Assembly (NCBI GenBank): GCA_026645935.1
Contig: JAPKMP010000009.1
Location: 114,455-178,454, forward strand
Length of the DNA: 64,000 bases
Source of the DNA: Candidatus Villigracilaceae bacterium
GTDB lineage: Bacteria; Chloroflexota; Anaerolineae; Anaerolineales; Villigracilaceae
Direction of reading: 5' to 3'
A model generated the notes under the pieces. The model saw only the letters and a program-made list of their open reading frames with translations. It was not told the DNA's origin and ran no database searches. Made by a program: the position numbers and the translations under genes. The first letter of the stretch is position 1; the number at the start of each line of letters is the position of its first letter. This document shows, piece after piece, positions 32,472 to 40,556 of this stretch.

Positions 32472-32579
32472 TGTCATTGCGAGTGGCGCCCCGCGCCGCG
32501 AAGCAATCTCCCTGGAATGTGGAGATTGCTTCGTCGCTCCCCTTCGCATTCGCTCAGGGTCGTTCCTCGCAATGACATT
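32472..32579. repeat. Dispersed palindromic repeat, family A (copy 6)
   Basis: Ends TATGTCATTGCGAGTGG and GTTCCTCGCAATGACATT pair, as do CGAAGCAATCTCC and GGAGATTGCTTCG around CTGGAATGT. The last bases overlap the ychF stop region. Confidence 0.8.
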
Positions 32580-33636
32580 AGATACTCGATCTCACATGCA
32601 CGATATCCCCTTCTTTGACGATATATTCCTTGCCCTCGAGCCGGAACTTGCCCTTTGCTTTCGCCTCATGCATGGACCCGAGGCTGACGAGGTCTTCGTA
32701 AGCCACAACTTCCGCCCGGACGAATCCACGCGAAAGATCGGTGTGGATCTCGCCCGCCGCCTCCTGCGCCGTCGCCCCGCGATGCGTGACCCAGGCGCGG
32801 ACTTCATCCTCGCCGACGGTGAAGAAGGTCAATTCCTGCAATAACTCGTAGGATAGATTGATCATCCGGTTGAGGCTGAGTTCCTTGATGCCGTATTCCT
32901 GCATAAATACTTCTGCGTCTTCCGCGGAAAGTTGCGCAATTTCCATTTCGAGTTTGCACATCAACGCCACAGACGGGTGATCCAGTTTCGCTTCCGGCGC
33001 GGGCTGGCCCTCGCCGAGATTGAACACGGACAGCAAACGTTTGCGGGTGAGCAAGCCAAAACTCGAAAGTTCCTTTTCCTCTTCATGGGTGAATTCAAGC
33101 CCGCGCAACGGTTTATTATCTGAAAGCGCCTTGTGGAGTTTTTCGAAAAGTTCCGTCTGCCGCGCGTTGACGGTCTTGTCCGTGCCGCCTTTTTTACGCT
33201 CGTCCGTGAGCCGATCCAATTTTCGCTCGACAGCGATCAGGTCGTTCAGCAGCAGTTCGCTGGTCATCGTTTCCACATCGCGAATTGGATTCACACTCCC
33301 GTTCGGGTGCATGACCAGGTCGCTTTCGAAGGCGCGGACAACAAGGATGAGCGCGTCCATCTGGTTGAGATGGTTCAATAACTGTCCGGAGATCCCGCTT
33401 TTGGCGGAGCCACCCTCCAAGCCCGCAATATCCGCATAGGCAACTTTGGCATAGACTGTCTTGCGCGGGTTGAACATTTTCGAGAGCGCGTCCACGCGCG
33501 GGTCGGGGACTTCCACAACAGCCTGGTGTACTTCCATCCTTCCCGCTGAGGCGGACGTGGGGGCGTTCCCGCGCGTCAACGCGTTGAAAAGCGTCGTTTT
33601 GCCGGATTGGGGCAGTCCGATAATTCCGAGTTTCAT
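32578..33636 (-). CDS. ychF: YchF/OLA1-type P-loop ATPase
   Basis: The 352-residue protein has the G1 motif GLPQSGKTTLFNAL, a G3 motif in VAYADIAGLEGG and a C-terminal TGS domain (about 265-350) with VTHRGATAQEAAGEIHTDL and KEGDIVHVRSS. YchF is a ribosome-associated ATPase linked to stress and redox response. AAGGAAAC precedes the ATG. The first loop has PQS in place of the more usual PNVG, a variant seen in some branches. It diverges from the tRNA gene. Confidence 0.9.
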   Translation of the reverse strand: MKLGIIGLPQSGKTTLFNALTRGNAPTSASAGRMEVHQAVVEVPDPRVDALSKMFNPRKTVYAKVAYADIAGLEGGSAKSGISGQLLNHLNQMDALILVVRAFESDLVMHPNGSVNPIRDVETMTSELLLNDLIAVERKLDRLTDERKKGGTDKTVNARQTELFEKLHKALSDNKPLRGLEFTHEEEKELSSFGLLTRKRLLSVFNLGEGQPAPEAKLDHPSVALMCKLEMEIAQLSAEDAEVFMQEYGIKELSLNRMINLSYELLQELTFFTVGEDEVRAWVTHRGATAQEAAGEIHTDLSRGFVRAEVVAYEDLVSLGSMHEAKAKGKFRLEGKEYIVKEGDIVHVRSSI

Positions 33637-33664
33637 TGTTTCCTTTTATCGAGCAAGCGATGTC

Positions 33665-33692
33665 TTGCGCCATTGATTTTGAGTGGTATACT
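33665..33692 (+). promoter_or_regulatory. Promoter of tRNA-Leu
   Basis: TTGCGC (33665-33670) and TATACT (33687-33692) are spaced by 16 nt, and the tRNA begins 16 nt after the -10 box. Confidence 0.55.
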
Positions 33693-33707
33693 TTGGGGCG
33701 CATTAGA

Positions 33708-33790
33708 GCCGAAGTGGCGGAATAGGCAGACGCGCACGACTCAAAATCGTGTTCCCTCCGGGAATGAGGGTTCGATTCCCTCCTTCGGCA
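33708..33790 (+). tRNA. tRNA-Leu (anticodon CAA)
   Basis: The acceptor stem GCCGAAG/CTTCGGC is perfect with discriminator A. The anticodon arm CACGA-CTCAAAA-TCGTG gives anticodon CAA, which reads UUG. The long variable arm TTCCC-TCC-GGGAA marks a class II tRNA, and the T arm is GAGGG-TTCGATT-CCCTC. CCA is not encoded. Confidence 0.95.
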
Positions 33791-33846
33791 CAGCCGCATT
33801 ATACCTTAGCAGGCAGATCGACTGATAAGTTAACACCTGCAAGGCG

Positions 33847-33879
33847 CGTCCTCCAAAGAAATGGAGGACGTTTTGTTTG
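33847..33879 (+). terminator. Intrinsic terminator downstream of tRNA-Leu
   Basis: CGTCCTCCA and TGGAGGACG form a perfect 9-bp stem around AAGAAA, followed by TTTTGTTT. Confidence 0.8.
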
Positions 33880-33900
33880 ATCGCTCGTTTACTCCCTGCC

Positions 33901-34839
33901 ATGATGATGAACCTTCCCCGAGAATTCATTGTAAATATCCATGCTGCATTCGGTGAACGCGGACGCGATTGGCTCTCCCGCCTGCCGCAATTAATCGGTG
34001 AAGCATCCGATCGTTGGGGTTTGAAGGACGTCCAAGCCGTTCCGAACTTATCGTATAACTTTGTTGCGTTTGCCAGTTCCCCTCTCCCGAGGGGAGAGGA
34101 GCCAGGGGTGAGGGCGGATGTGATTCTCAAGATCGGCGTGCCAAACCCCGAGTTGACCAGCGAAATTAATGCGCTGAAATTATTCGATGGCAAGGGCGTA
34201 TGCCGGTTATTGGATTGCGACGGTGAAAGGGGATTTTTACTCATCGAAAGGCTCCATCCGGGGACGATGCTTGCGGAGTTGGGGGACGACGACGAACGGA
34301 CGCACACCGCAATGGATGCGATGCAGAAATTGGTGTTAGGTAGGGGCGAGGTCACCTTGCCCCTGCAGGATAGATTTATAAAATTAGCCGATTGGTTCGA
34401 CGGATTGAAAGAAATCCGCCCGATGTTCGATGGCGGAACGGGACCCATTCCCGAAAAATTACTGGAACGGGTAGAGGCAATTTTACCGGATTTGTTCGCG
34501 GATGAGGCTGTCCGTTTGATGCACGGAGATTTTCACCACTACAACATTCTTTCATCCGAGCGCGGATGGCTGGCAATCGACCCCAAGGGCGTGATCGGAC
34601 CATCCGGTTATGAGATCGGTCCGCTCATGCTCAACCCGTGGGTCAAACCGATGGATGGAATCAGTTTCAAGGTCCAGGCGGAGAGGCGGGTGGACATCAT
34701 CAAGGAAAGAATGGGATGGGCGCGGGAGAAAATCATCGGCTGGGCGCTGGCGCATTCGGTCCTATCCGCTTATTGGGATCTGGAACTCGACCCCGGCTAT
34801 CCCGTCGAAGCGGCGCGAATATTCTCGACCCTTAAATGA
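33901..34839 (+). CDS. Aminoglycoside phosphotransferase-like kinase (APH(6)/hydroxyurea kinase type)
   Basis: The 312-residue protein has the APH catalytic block LMHGDFHHYNILSSERGWLAIDPKG, with the Asp of HGDFHHYN and the metal-binding Asp of IDPKG, and a beta-strand lysine in ADVILKIG. The wording AIDPKGVIGPSGYEIGPLMLNP is typical of the streptomycin 6-kinase/hydroxyurea phosphotransferase branch. Whether it gives resistance or phosphorylates a native sugar is unknown. Three ATG codons begin at 33901; the earlier TTG frame start overlaps the tRNA terminator and is rejected. A palindromic repeat is inserted in frame near residues 60-72, just before the kinase lysine strand. Confidence 0.85.
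   Translation: MMMNLPREFIVNIHAAFGERGRDWLSRLPQLIGEASDRWGLKDVQAVPNLSYNFVAFASSPLPRGEEPGVRADVILKIGVPNPELTSEINALKLFDGKGVCRLLDCDGERGFLLIERLHPGTMLAELGDDDERTHTAMDAMQKLVLGRGEVTLPLQDRFIKLADWFDGLKEIRPMFDGGTGPIPEKLLERVEAILPDLFADEAVRLMHGDFHHYNILSSERGWLAIDPKGVIGPSGYEIGPLMLNPWVKPMDGISFKVQAERRVDIIKERMGWAREKIIGWALAHSVLSAYWDLELDPGYPVEAARIFSTLK
34078..34117. repeat. CCTCTCCC/GGGAGAGG hairpin repeat (family C) inside the APH-like gene
   Basis: CCTCTCCC (34081-34088) pairs with GGGAGAGG (34092-34099), followed by GGGGTGAGGGCGG. It encodes SSPLPRGEEPGVRA, a loop insertion before the nucleotide-binding lysine strand. The same family occurs at 36256 and 55326. Confidence 0.75.
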
Positions 34840-34867
34840 CACAACCCCGCCACTCGGCGGGGTTGTG
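34840..34867. terminator. Bidirectional hairpin between convergent genes
   Basis: CACAACCCCGCC and GGCGGGGTTGTG form a perfect 12-bp stem around a 4-nt loop. No strong T-run follows on either strand. Confidence 0.6.
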
Positions 34868-34883
34868 CTGGAGATGACCGTAC

Positions 34884-35042
34884 TTACATTCCCAACAGCC
34901 CGAGCAGGCTTACGACACCGCCCACCAGGGCGAGGACTGCGCCGATCTTCCTGAACATATCTGTATTGAGGGCAGAGACGAAAGCGGCGAGGCCGTACCA
35001 AATGAAGAACAAAGCAATACACCAAGCACCAATAGCAGCCAT
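34884..35042 (-). CDS. Small two-helix membrane protein
   Basis: The 52-residue product has helix IGAWCIALFFIWYGLAAF and a second helix IGAVLALVGGVVSLLGLL joined by a short polar loop. The ATG at 35042 has AAAGGAG 8 nt upstream on the minus strand. A longer frame starting upstream lacks a ribosome site and is rejected. Function is unknown. It is divergent from the ABC exporter operon and convergent with the APH-like gene. Confidence 0.65.
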   Translation of the reverse strand: MAAIGAWCIALFFIWYGLAAFVSALNTDMFRKIGAVLALVGGVVSLLGLLGM

Positions 35043-35143
35043 TTCACACTCTCCTTTTGAGTAAACTGGACCGGCAGAATTGCCAGGCTGAATATGACAA
35101 CACCGATCCGAATTGCGAGTTGCGAGGGACATTTTTTTCGGGA

Positions 35144-35152
35144 TGTTACAAT
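35144..35152 (+). promoter_or_regulatory. Extended -10 box for a leaderless ABC exporter mRNA
   Basis: TGTTACAAT ends 6 nt before the ATG at 35159. The same nine bases stand 7 nt before the M1 peptidase ATG at 20179. No Shine-Dalgarno is present. Confidence 0.55.
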
Positions 35153-35158
35153 TACCCC

Positions 35159-36961
35159 ATGACTTCCCTTGGTATCCCGGCAGAATTTACGCTTCACAGA
35201 ACAATCGAATACGACACCTCCTCCCCGGTGCGATGGATTCTCTCGCACATCCGGCCGTATTTGTGGATCGTGGCGATGCTCATCATTGGCGCGATCGGCA
35301 ACGCGGTGTTGGCGGTGGTGGTTCCCGTCTTGACGGGCGATGCCTTCAATGCCATGCTTGCGCCGCAGCCCGATACTTCGGTGTTGCTGCCGCTTGCGTT
35401 GACCATCGGCATCTCGCAGGTGATTCGCGGCGTGCTGCAGCTCGGGCGCAACTTCGGCGCGGAGTTGTTGGCGCAAAAGATGGAGCGCGACATCCGCGAC
35501 GAACTTTATCTTTCGCTGCTCGGCAAGAGCATGACCTTCCATAACCTGCAGCCTGTGGGCGATACGATGGCGCGCGCCACCAACGATGTTCGCGAAGTGA
35601 ATTACATGTTCAGTCCCGGCGTGAACCTGGTGGTCGGCTCGTTCATGTTCATTCTCATGCCGTTGTTCTTCGGCCCGCGCTATCATCCCTCGCTGGCGCT
35701 TACGCCGTTCATCTTCACGATCATTTACTTCGTTGCCTTGGCACGCTACCTCAAAACGCTCTCGCCCGTCACGGACGATGTGCGCGCCACGTTCGGCCAA
35801 ATGAACACGCATCTCTCTGAATCACTCGACGGTGTCGAGATCATGAAAGGCGCCGCTCAGGAGGAAGCTGAAGTCGACCGCTTTGTGACGAATGCCCGCA
35901 AGGTGCGCGACGCGTTCGTGAAGCAGGGTGATCTTGAAGCGCGATACATCGCCATGCTGCTGCTCGGGCTTGCCTACGCGGGCGGGCTTGTGCATGCGCT
36001 TCTCCTCTTGCGCGCGGGTCTCATCGACGTGGGCGCGGTCATTGCATATTTCGGGATGCTGCAGCTGCTTCAATTCCCGACGTTTACTTCCACTTTTGCC
36101 TATTCTCAAATCTCGCTGGGACTCTCCTCCGCCCGAAGAATTTTGGAATTGATCCAGCGCGAGACGAAACTGGACCAAAACGCCTCAGGCCGGACCTCGG
36201 AGATTCGCGGCGAGATCGAGTTTCGCAACGTCTCGTTCCGGTACCCTCATTCCCACCCCTCTCCCTCAGGGAGAGGGGAAAGGGGAGAGGGAGACGCTGT
36301 CATCGAAAATATCACCTTTAAAGTTAAACCCGGGCAGACCGTTGCTCTTGTCGGGCAGACCGGCGCAGGCAAGACCACGCTTGTCAAACTCATCAACCGC
36401 ATTTACGACGTGACCAAGGGTCAGGTCTTGGTGGACGGTGTAGACGTCCGCGATTGGAATCTTGCCGCGCTGCGTTCGCAAATCTCGATCATCGAGCAGG
36501 ATATTTTTCTCTTTTCACGTTCGCTCAGCGACAACATCGCCTTTGGCAGACCCGGCGCGACCAAGGAAGAGATCATTGCGGCTTCGATGGCGGCACAGGC
36601 ACATGATTTCATTCTGGATTTCGACGAGACCTATGGGACCGTCGTCGGCGAACGCGGTGTGACCCTCTCCGGCGGACAGCGTCAGCGCATCGCACTTGCG
36701 CGCGCCTTCCTCACCGACCCGCGTATTCTCGTCCTTGATGACTCGACCTCCGCCATCGACTCCGACACCGAAGACAAAATCCAACGCGCCATCTCCAACG
36801 CCGCGCGCGGACGCACCACCTTCATCATCACGCACCGCCTCTCCCAGATCCGCTGGGCAGATTTGATCATCGTTTTCCGCAAGGGGCGCATTGCCGCCAT
36901 CGGTTCGCACGATGAATTGATGAAAACCTCCGAGGCGTATTCGAGGATATTTAAGGAATAA
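35159..36961 (+). CDS. ABC exporter half, degenerate-site subunit
   Basis: The 600-residue protein has six membrane helices (about residues 35-310) and a nucleotide-binding domain. Walker A is GQTGAGKTT (about 400), the signature LSGGQRQR is canonical (about 503), Walker B ends LDDSTSAID (about 525) and the H-loop is ITHRL. The catalytic Glu after Walker B is Asp, as in one half of heterodimeric exporters. The partner is encoded next. A family C repeat is inserted in frame just after the A-loop Tyr (residues 362-376, HSHPSPSGRGERGEG). The ATG at 35159 fits the conserved start; the frame upstream is not supported. Confidence 0.9.
   Translation: MTSLGIPAEFTLHRTIEYDTSSPVRWILSHIRPYLWIVAMLIIGAIGNAVLAVVVPVLTGDAFNAMLAPQPDTSVLLPLALTIGISQVIRGVLQLGRNFGAELLAQKMERDIRDELYLSLLGKSMTFHNLQPVGDTMARATNDVREVNYMFSPGVNLVVGSFMFILMPLFFGPRYHPSLALTPFIFTIIYFVALARYLKTLSPVTDDVRATFGQMNTHLSESLDGVEIMKGAAQEEAEVDRFVTNARKVRDAFVKQGDLEARYIAMLLLGLAYAGGLVHALLLLRAGLIDVGAVIAYFGMLQLLQFPTFTSTFAYSQISLGLSSARRILELIQRETKLDQNASGRTSEIRGEIEFRNVSFRYPHSHPSPSGRGERGEGDAVIENITFKVKPGQTVALVGQTGAGKTTLVKLINRIYDVTKGQVLVDGVDVRDWNLAALRSQISIIEQDIFLFSRSLSDNIAFGRPGATKEEIIAASMAAQAHDFILDFDETYGTVVGERGVTLSGGQRQRIALARAFLTDPRILVLDDSTSAIDSDTEDKIQRAISNAARGRTTFIITHRLSQIRWADLIIVFRKGRIAAIGSHDELMKTSEAYSRIFKE
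36256..36293. repeat. CCCCTCTCCC/GGGAGAGGGG hairpin repeat (family C) inside the ABC exporter gene
   Basis: CCCCTCTCCC (36256-36265) pairs with GGGAGAGGGG (36269-36278) around TCA, and a further GGGGAGAGGGAG follows. It encodes a Ser/Pro/Gly/Arg-rich loop between the A-loop strand and the next strand of the ATPase. Confidence 0.8.
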
Positions 36962-37020
36962 CGAAATTCGATACATCGATATTCGATTGCGGTTTCTCGG
37001 ATATCCAATATCGAATACCG
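36962..37020. repeat. Low-complexity ATTCGATA/TATCGAAT words between exporter genes
   Basis: Words such as ATTCGATA, ATATTCGAT, GGATATCC and TATCGAAT recur within 55 bases and include an 8-bp inverted repeat. The region carries no gene and lies between the two exporter halves. Confidence 0.45.
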
Positions 37021-37034
37021 ATAAACGAGGTTTT

Positions 37035-38849
37035 ATGGGTTTTTTCGCAGGACTTAACGACGAAAAATACGACCGCCAATATAGGGACAGCGAACTTGTG
37101 CGCCGCATGGTCAATTACTTCAATACGCAGACTTCGCGTTTGTTGTTTGCTTCCATCATCATCATTTTGCTTGCGATCGTCGGCGCTGCATTGCCCGTCA
37201 TTGTCAGCCGCACGGTCGACGCGATGCAGGAAGAGCCGACCGTGATCGAGATCACCCGGGTGGGGGCGGCGCTGGTCGGCGTGGCATTCGGCTTGTGGGG
37301 CTTGAACTGGCTCAGGCGCGGATTGATCGTTCGAGCTGTCGGCGATGTGGTGCTGGACATGCGCTCGCGCGCCTTCCGCGCCGCGGCGGAGCATGATCTT
37401 TCCTTCTACGATCAATTCTCATCGGGACGCATCGTCTCGCGCATCACATCCGATACGAATGATTTCGGTCAACTCGTTGTCATCGTCACGGATGTGGTCG
37501 CGCAAGCCATCCAGGCGATACTCATTGCCATTGTCTTGTTCCGCACCGAATTGCGGCTTTCCTTGTTGCTTATCAGTTTTCTGCCTTTCATCTTTTTGGT
37601 CGCGTCCGGTTTCCGCGCCATGGCGAGGCGCGTGACCAAACGCGGCATGAAAGCCATGTCCGACGTCAACGCCGCCATCAAGGAAACCATCAGCGGCATC
37701 TCGATCGCGAAGAACTTCCGGCAGGAGGAAAGCATCTTCAAATCCTTCGATGAGTCAAACCAGCAATCCTACGGCGTCAACGTTCAGCGCGGCTTTGTGC
37801 TCTCGCTCGTATTCCCCACACTCAACGCGCTGGGTGGAATCTTCGTCGGCATTCTTGTTTATGTGGGCGGTCACAACGCGGCGGCAGGAGCGATCAGCAT
37901 CGGCGCGTGGTATCTTTTCATCATGAGTCTCGACCAGTTCTTCTTTCCCGTCTTGAATCTCACTTCGTTCTGGGCGCAGATTCAATCGGGCTTGTCCGCC
38001 GCTGAACGGGTCTTCGCTTTGATCGATGCCGACCCAAACGTGATCCAGATCGAAAAAGGGGATGTACCGCGTCTGCATGGTGAAATTAATTTCGACCACA
38101 TGTATTTTCGCTATTCGGATAAAGAACCGGTTCTCACGGACTTCAACCTGTTCATCCAACCCGGAGAGACTCTCGCCCTTGTCGGTCACACCGGCGCGGG
38201 CAAGTCTTCGATTGCCAAGTTGATCGCGCGTTTCTACGAATTCCAACAGGGACGCCTGCTCATCGACGGGCGCGACATCCGCACGTTTGATTTGACCCAA
38301 TACCGCCGCCAATTGGGAATCGTTTCGCAAGTCCCGTTCCTCTTCTCCGGGACGATTGCCGATAACATCCGTTATGCTGCGCCAGGCGCGCCGGAGGAAG
38401 AGATGCTTCGTCTCGCCAAACGCATCGGCGACGGCGAATGGCTGGACGCCCTCCCGAACGGACTGCACACCGAAGTCGGCGAGCGCGGAAACCGACTCTC
38501 GATGGGGCAGCGTCAGCTCGTGGCGTTGATGCGCGTCCTCGTGCAGAATCCCGCCATCTTCATCTTAGATGAGGCGACCGCCAGCATCGACCCGTTCACG
38601 GAGTGGCAGATCCAGCAGGCGTTGAATCTCATCCTGAAAAATTCCACCAGCATCCTCATCGCGCATCGACTTTCAACAGTCAAAGCCGCGGATCGAATCG
38701 TGGTGATGCGAAAAGGTACGATCATCGAGGAGGGGAATCACCAGGGTTTGCTCGACCAAAACGGTCACTATGCCGAACTGTATAACACCTATTTCCGCCA
38801 TCAATCGCTTGCATATGTGGAGCAGGTCAAGGAAATGGTGGGAAAATAA
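37035..38849 (+). CDS. ABC exporter half, catalytic-Glu subunit
   Basis: The 604-residue protein has six membrane helices and a nucleotide-binding domain with Walker A GHTGAGKSS (about 384), a deviant signature LSMGQRQL (about 490), Walker B FILDEATASID with the catalytic Glu (about 512) and H-loop AHRL. The pattern complements the upstream subunit. The site built from this Walker A/B and the partner LSGGQ is complete, while the other site has Asp for Glu and LSMGQ. The ATG at 37035 is preferred because the upstream frame consists of repeat words. The exported substrate is unknown (drug, lipid or peptide are all possible). Confidence 0.9.
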   Translation: MGFFAGLNDEKYDRQYRDSELVRRMVNYFNTQTSRLLFASIIIILLAIVGAALPVIVSRTVDAMQEEPTVIEITRVGAALVGVAFGLWGLNWLRRGLIVRAVGDVVLDMRSRAFRAAAEHDLSFYDQFSSGRIVSRITSDTNDFGQLVVIVTDVVAQAIQAILIAIVLFRTELRLSLLLISFLPFIFLVASGFRAMARRVTKRGMKAMSDVNAAIKETISGISIAKNFRQEESIFKSFDESNQQSYGVNVQRGFVLSLVFPTLNALGGIFVGILVYVGGHNAAAGAISIGAWYLFIMSLDQFFFPVLNLTSFWAQIQSGLSAAERVFALIDADPNVIQIEKGDVPRLHGEINFDHMYFRYSDKEPVLTDFNLFIQPGETLALVGHTGAGKSSIAKLIARFYEFQQGRLLIDGRDIRTFDLTQYRRQLGIVSQVPFLFSGTIADNIRYAAPGAPEEEMLRLAKRIGDGEWLDALPNGLHTEVGERGNRLSMGQRQLVALMRVLVQNPAIFILDEATASIDPFTEWQIQQALNLILKNSTSILIAHRLSTVKAADRIVVMRKGTIIEEGNHQGLLDQNGHYAELYNTYFRHQSLAYVEQVKEMVGK

Positions 38850-38882
38850 AGAAAGCATATCAGACCGTCGGAGAATTCATTC

Positions 38883-39749
38883 ATGTATCGCCGGTACGAA
38901 AGATTTTTTCAACTACTTCCCAGACCCCTCGTGCGGTTCATGCGGGATACCTATCTTGCCTTCCTCGATTTGAAGGATCGATTCACCGGCAAGGCGGGAC
39001 CTTTGACTCCGCCAAGGTCATTGCACTTTATCGGCGCGGGGGATTTCGAAAAAATCGGAGAGGTGTTTCTCGGTCACTTCATCAAAGTCGGCAGTTTGAA
39101 AGGAAACGAAACCGTACTCGACATCGGCTGCGGCACGGGCAGGATGGCGATTCCCATGATGAATTACCTTTCTGACTCAGGGGCGTATCATGGATTCGAT
39201 ATTTCAAAGAAAGCCATTGCCTGGTGTCAACGCGCCATCACTTCGCGCAAGCCCAATTTCAAGTTTTATTATGCAAACATCCATAACAAGGAATATAACG
39301 CTCGCGGCACAGTCTCCGCGGCGGAGTATCGCTTTCCCTCCAAGGATAACTCAGTGGATTTCGCCTTTGCGACTTCGGTCTTCACCCACATGCGGCGCGG
39401 CGAGGTCGAGCATTATCTTGCGGAATTAAATCGAACGCTCAAACCCTCCGGGCGGGCAATGGTCAGTTTCTTTATCCTCGATGAAGAAAATAAGCGGCTC
39501 GTTCGCGAAAGACGCGCAGTGTATGATTTCGCTCACGACTTGGGAGACTGTCTGACTGTCGATCCCATTACACCGGAACGTGCCGTCGCATACAATCTCG
39601 AAGATTTGACCCGAATGGTTGCAAATGCCGGTCTGATGATCAAACAGCCGATTCTTTTCGGCTCATGGTCCGGCAGGGAAAGTATGTTGGATACGCAGGA
39701 TATTGTGATCGTGGTGAAGGGGCAGGCGGGCGTAATGCGTAATTCGTAA
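38883..39749 (+). CDS. Class I SAM-dependent methyltransferase
   Basis: The 288-residue protein has the SAM motif VLDIGCGTGRMAIPM near residue 80, the acidic strand end GFDIS, and a post-II region FAFATSVFTHM. A basic and aromatic N-terminus (MYRRYERFFQLLPRPLVRFMRDTYL) may associate with membrane. It follows the exporter operon in the same direction by 33 nt, with GGAG about 10 nt before the ATG. The methyl acceptor is unknown. The last codons (MRNS) run into GTAATGCGTAATTCGTAAG, a repeat-like stretch. Confidence 0.8.
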   Translation: MYRRYERFFQLLPRPLVRFMRDTYLAFLDLKDRFTGKAGPLTPPRSLHFIGAGDFEKIGEVFLGHFIKVGSLKGNETVLDIGCGTGRMAIPMMNYLSDSGAYHGFDISKKAIAWCQRAITSRKPNFKFYYANIHNKEYNARGTVSAAEYRFPSKDNSVDFAFATSVFTHMRRGEVEHYLAELNRTLKPSGRAMVSFFILDEENKRLVRERRAVYDFAHDLGDCLTVDPITPERAVAYNLEDLTRMVANAGLMIKQPILFGSWSGRESMLDTQDIVIVVKGQAGVMRNS

Positions 39750-39754
39750 GGGCG

Positions 39755-39836
39755 TGGTGATGCACAATACGCAAAAACGCAAAGGCGCAAAAGAAACGGC
39801 TGTAACGCCTTGCGTCCTTGCGACTTTGCGTTAAGA
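39755..39836. repeat. Word repeat with inverted AACGCAAAG/CTTTGCGTT arms (family D)
   Basis: ACGCAAAAACGCAAAGGCGC on the left and CCTTGCGACTTTGCGTT on the right form an imperfect inverted repeat around a short loop. It lies between convergent genes and may help end transcription. Confidence 0.6.
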
Positions 39837-39874
39837 ATTCCGTTTATCACAAAACAAACGGCGGCGGGAGCAGG

Positions 39875-40555
39875 CTATAGCACGGACCGATCTGGCGGCT
39901 CGAGTAGAAGAGCGAGTTGTTTTGCGCCTTCATCGTCGGTGACGGCGAGGACTTCGTCGAACTCCTCCAGCGTGGCGGTGCCGCGCGGCAGGGTGACCTG
40001 TCCTTTGCGGATGATGGCGGCAATGACGCATTGCTCGGGCAGACCCAGGTCCTTAATCTGCACACCGATGGCTTTCGCGCCCTTCGGTACTTTCTCCTCG
40101 ACCAGCGAGTAGCGTCCGCGGCGCAGTTTCAGCAGGGTCATCATGTCGCCCAGGGACATTTCCTCCTGGATCAGGTGCGCCATCACGTCCGCCTGGTTGA
40201 TGGTTTCGTCCACGTGGAAGTTTTTATCAAAGAGCCAGGCGCTGCGCGGATTGTTGATGCGCGCCACCGTACGCCGCACTTTGAACATGGTACGTGCGAG
40301 ATAGCACAGGACCAGATTGGCGGCGTCATCATTGGTACAAGCCACAAGTACATTCGCCTTATCCAGTCCCGCCTGTTTGAGCGTTCTGGGGTCGGTCGCC
40401 TGCCCTTCGTAGATGACTTCGGTCGGCAGTTCATGATGCAGGCGCGAAAGAAGTTCGGGACGGTGTTCCACAAGGCGCACGTCGTAATTTTGCCGAAGCA
40501 GCTGGGAAGCAAGCTGGGCGCCGGTCCGCCCGCCGCCCGCGATAAATACAAGCAT
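39875..40555 (-). CDS. TrkA/KtrA-like RCK protein, potassium channel regulator (second)
   Basis: The 226-residue protein has a TrkA-N domain starting MLVFIAGGGRTGAQLASQLL (GxGxxG variant GGGRTG) and a TrkA-C domain from about residue 140. Such proteins bind NAD(H), ATP or c-di-AMP on the cytoplasmic side of K+ transporters. It starts 1 nt after the stop of the upstream RCK gene, and both follow the KimA-like gene. This clustering supports a K+ uptake module. Confidence 0.85.
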   Translation of the reverse strand: MLVFIAGGGRTGAQLASQLLRQNYDVRLVEHRPELLSRLHHELPTEVIYEGQATDPRTLKQAGLDKANVLVACTNDDAANLVLCYLARTMFKVRRTVARINNPRSAWLFDKNFHVDETINQADVMAHLIQEEMSLGDMMTLLKLRRGRYSLVEEKVPKGAKAIGVQIKDLGLPEQCVIAAIIRKGQVTLPRGTATLEEFDEVLAVTDDEGAKQLALLLEPPDRSVL

Positions 40556-40556
40556 G

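Noticed and set aside
1741..32579. Possible CRISPR array or IS elements from the many repeats
   Set aside because: Repeats are scattered, palindromic and of unequal spacing with no cas genes, spacers or transposase.
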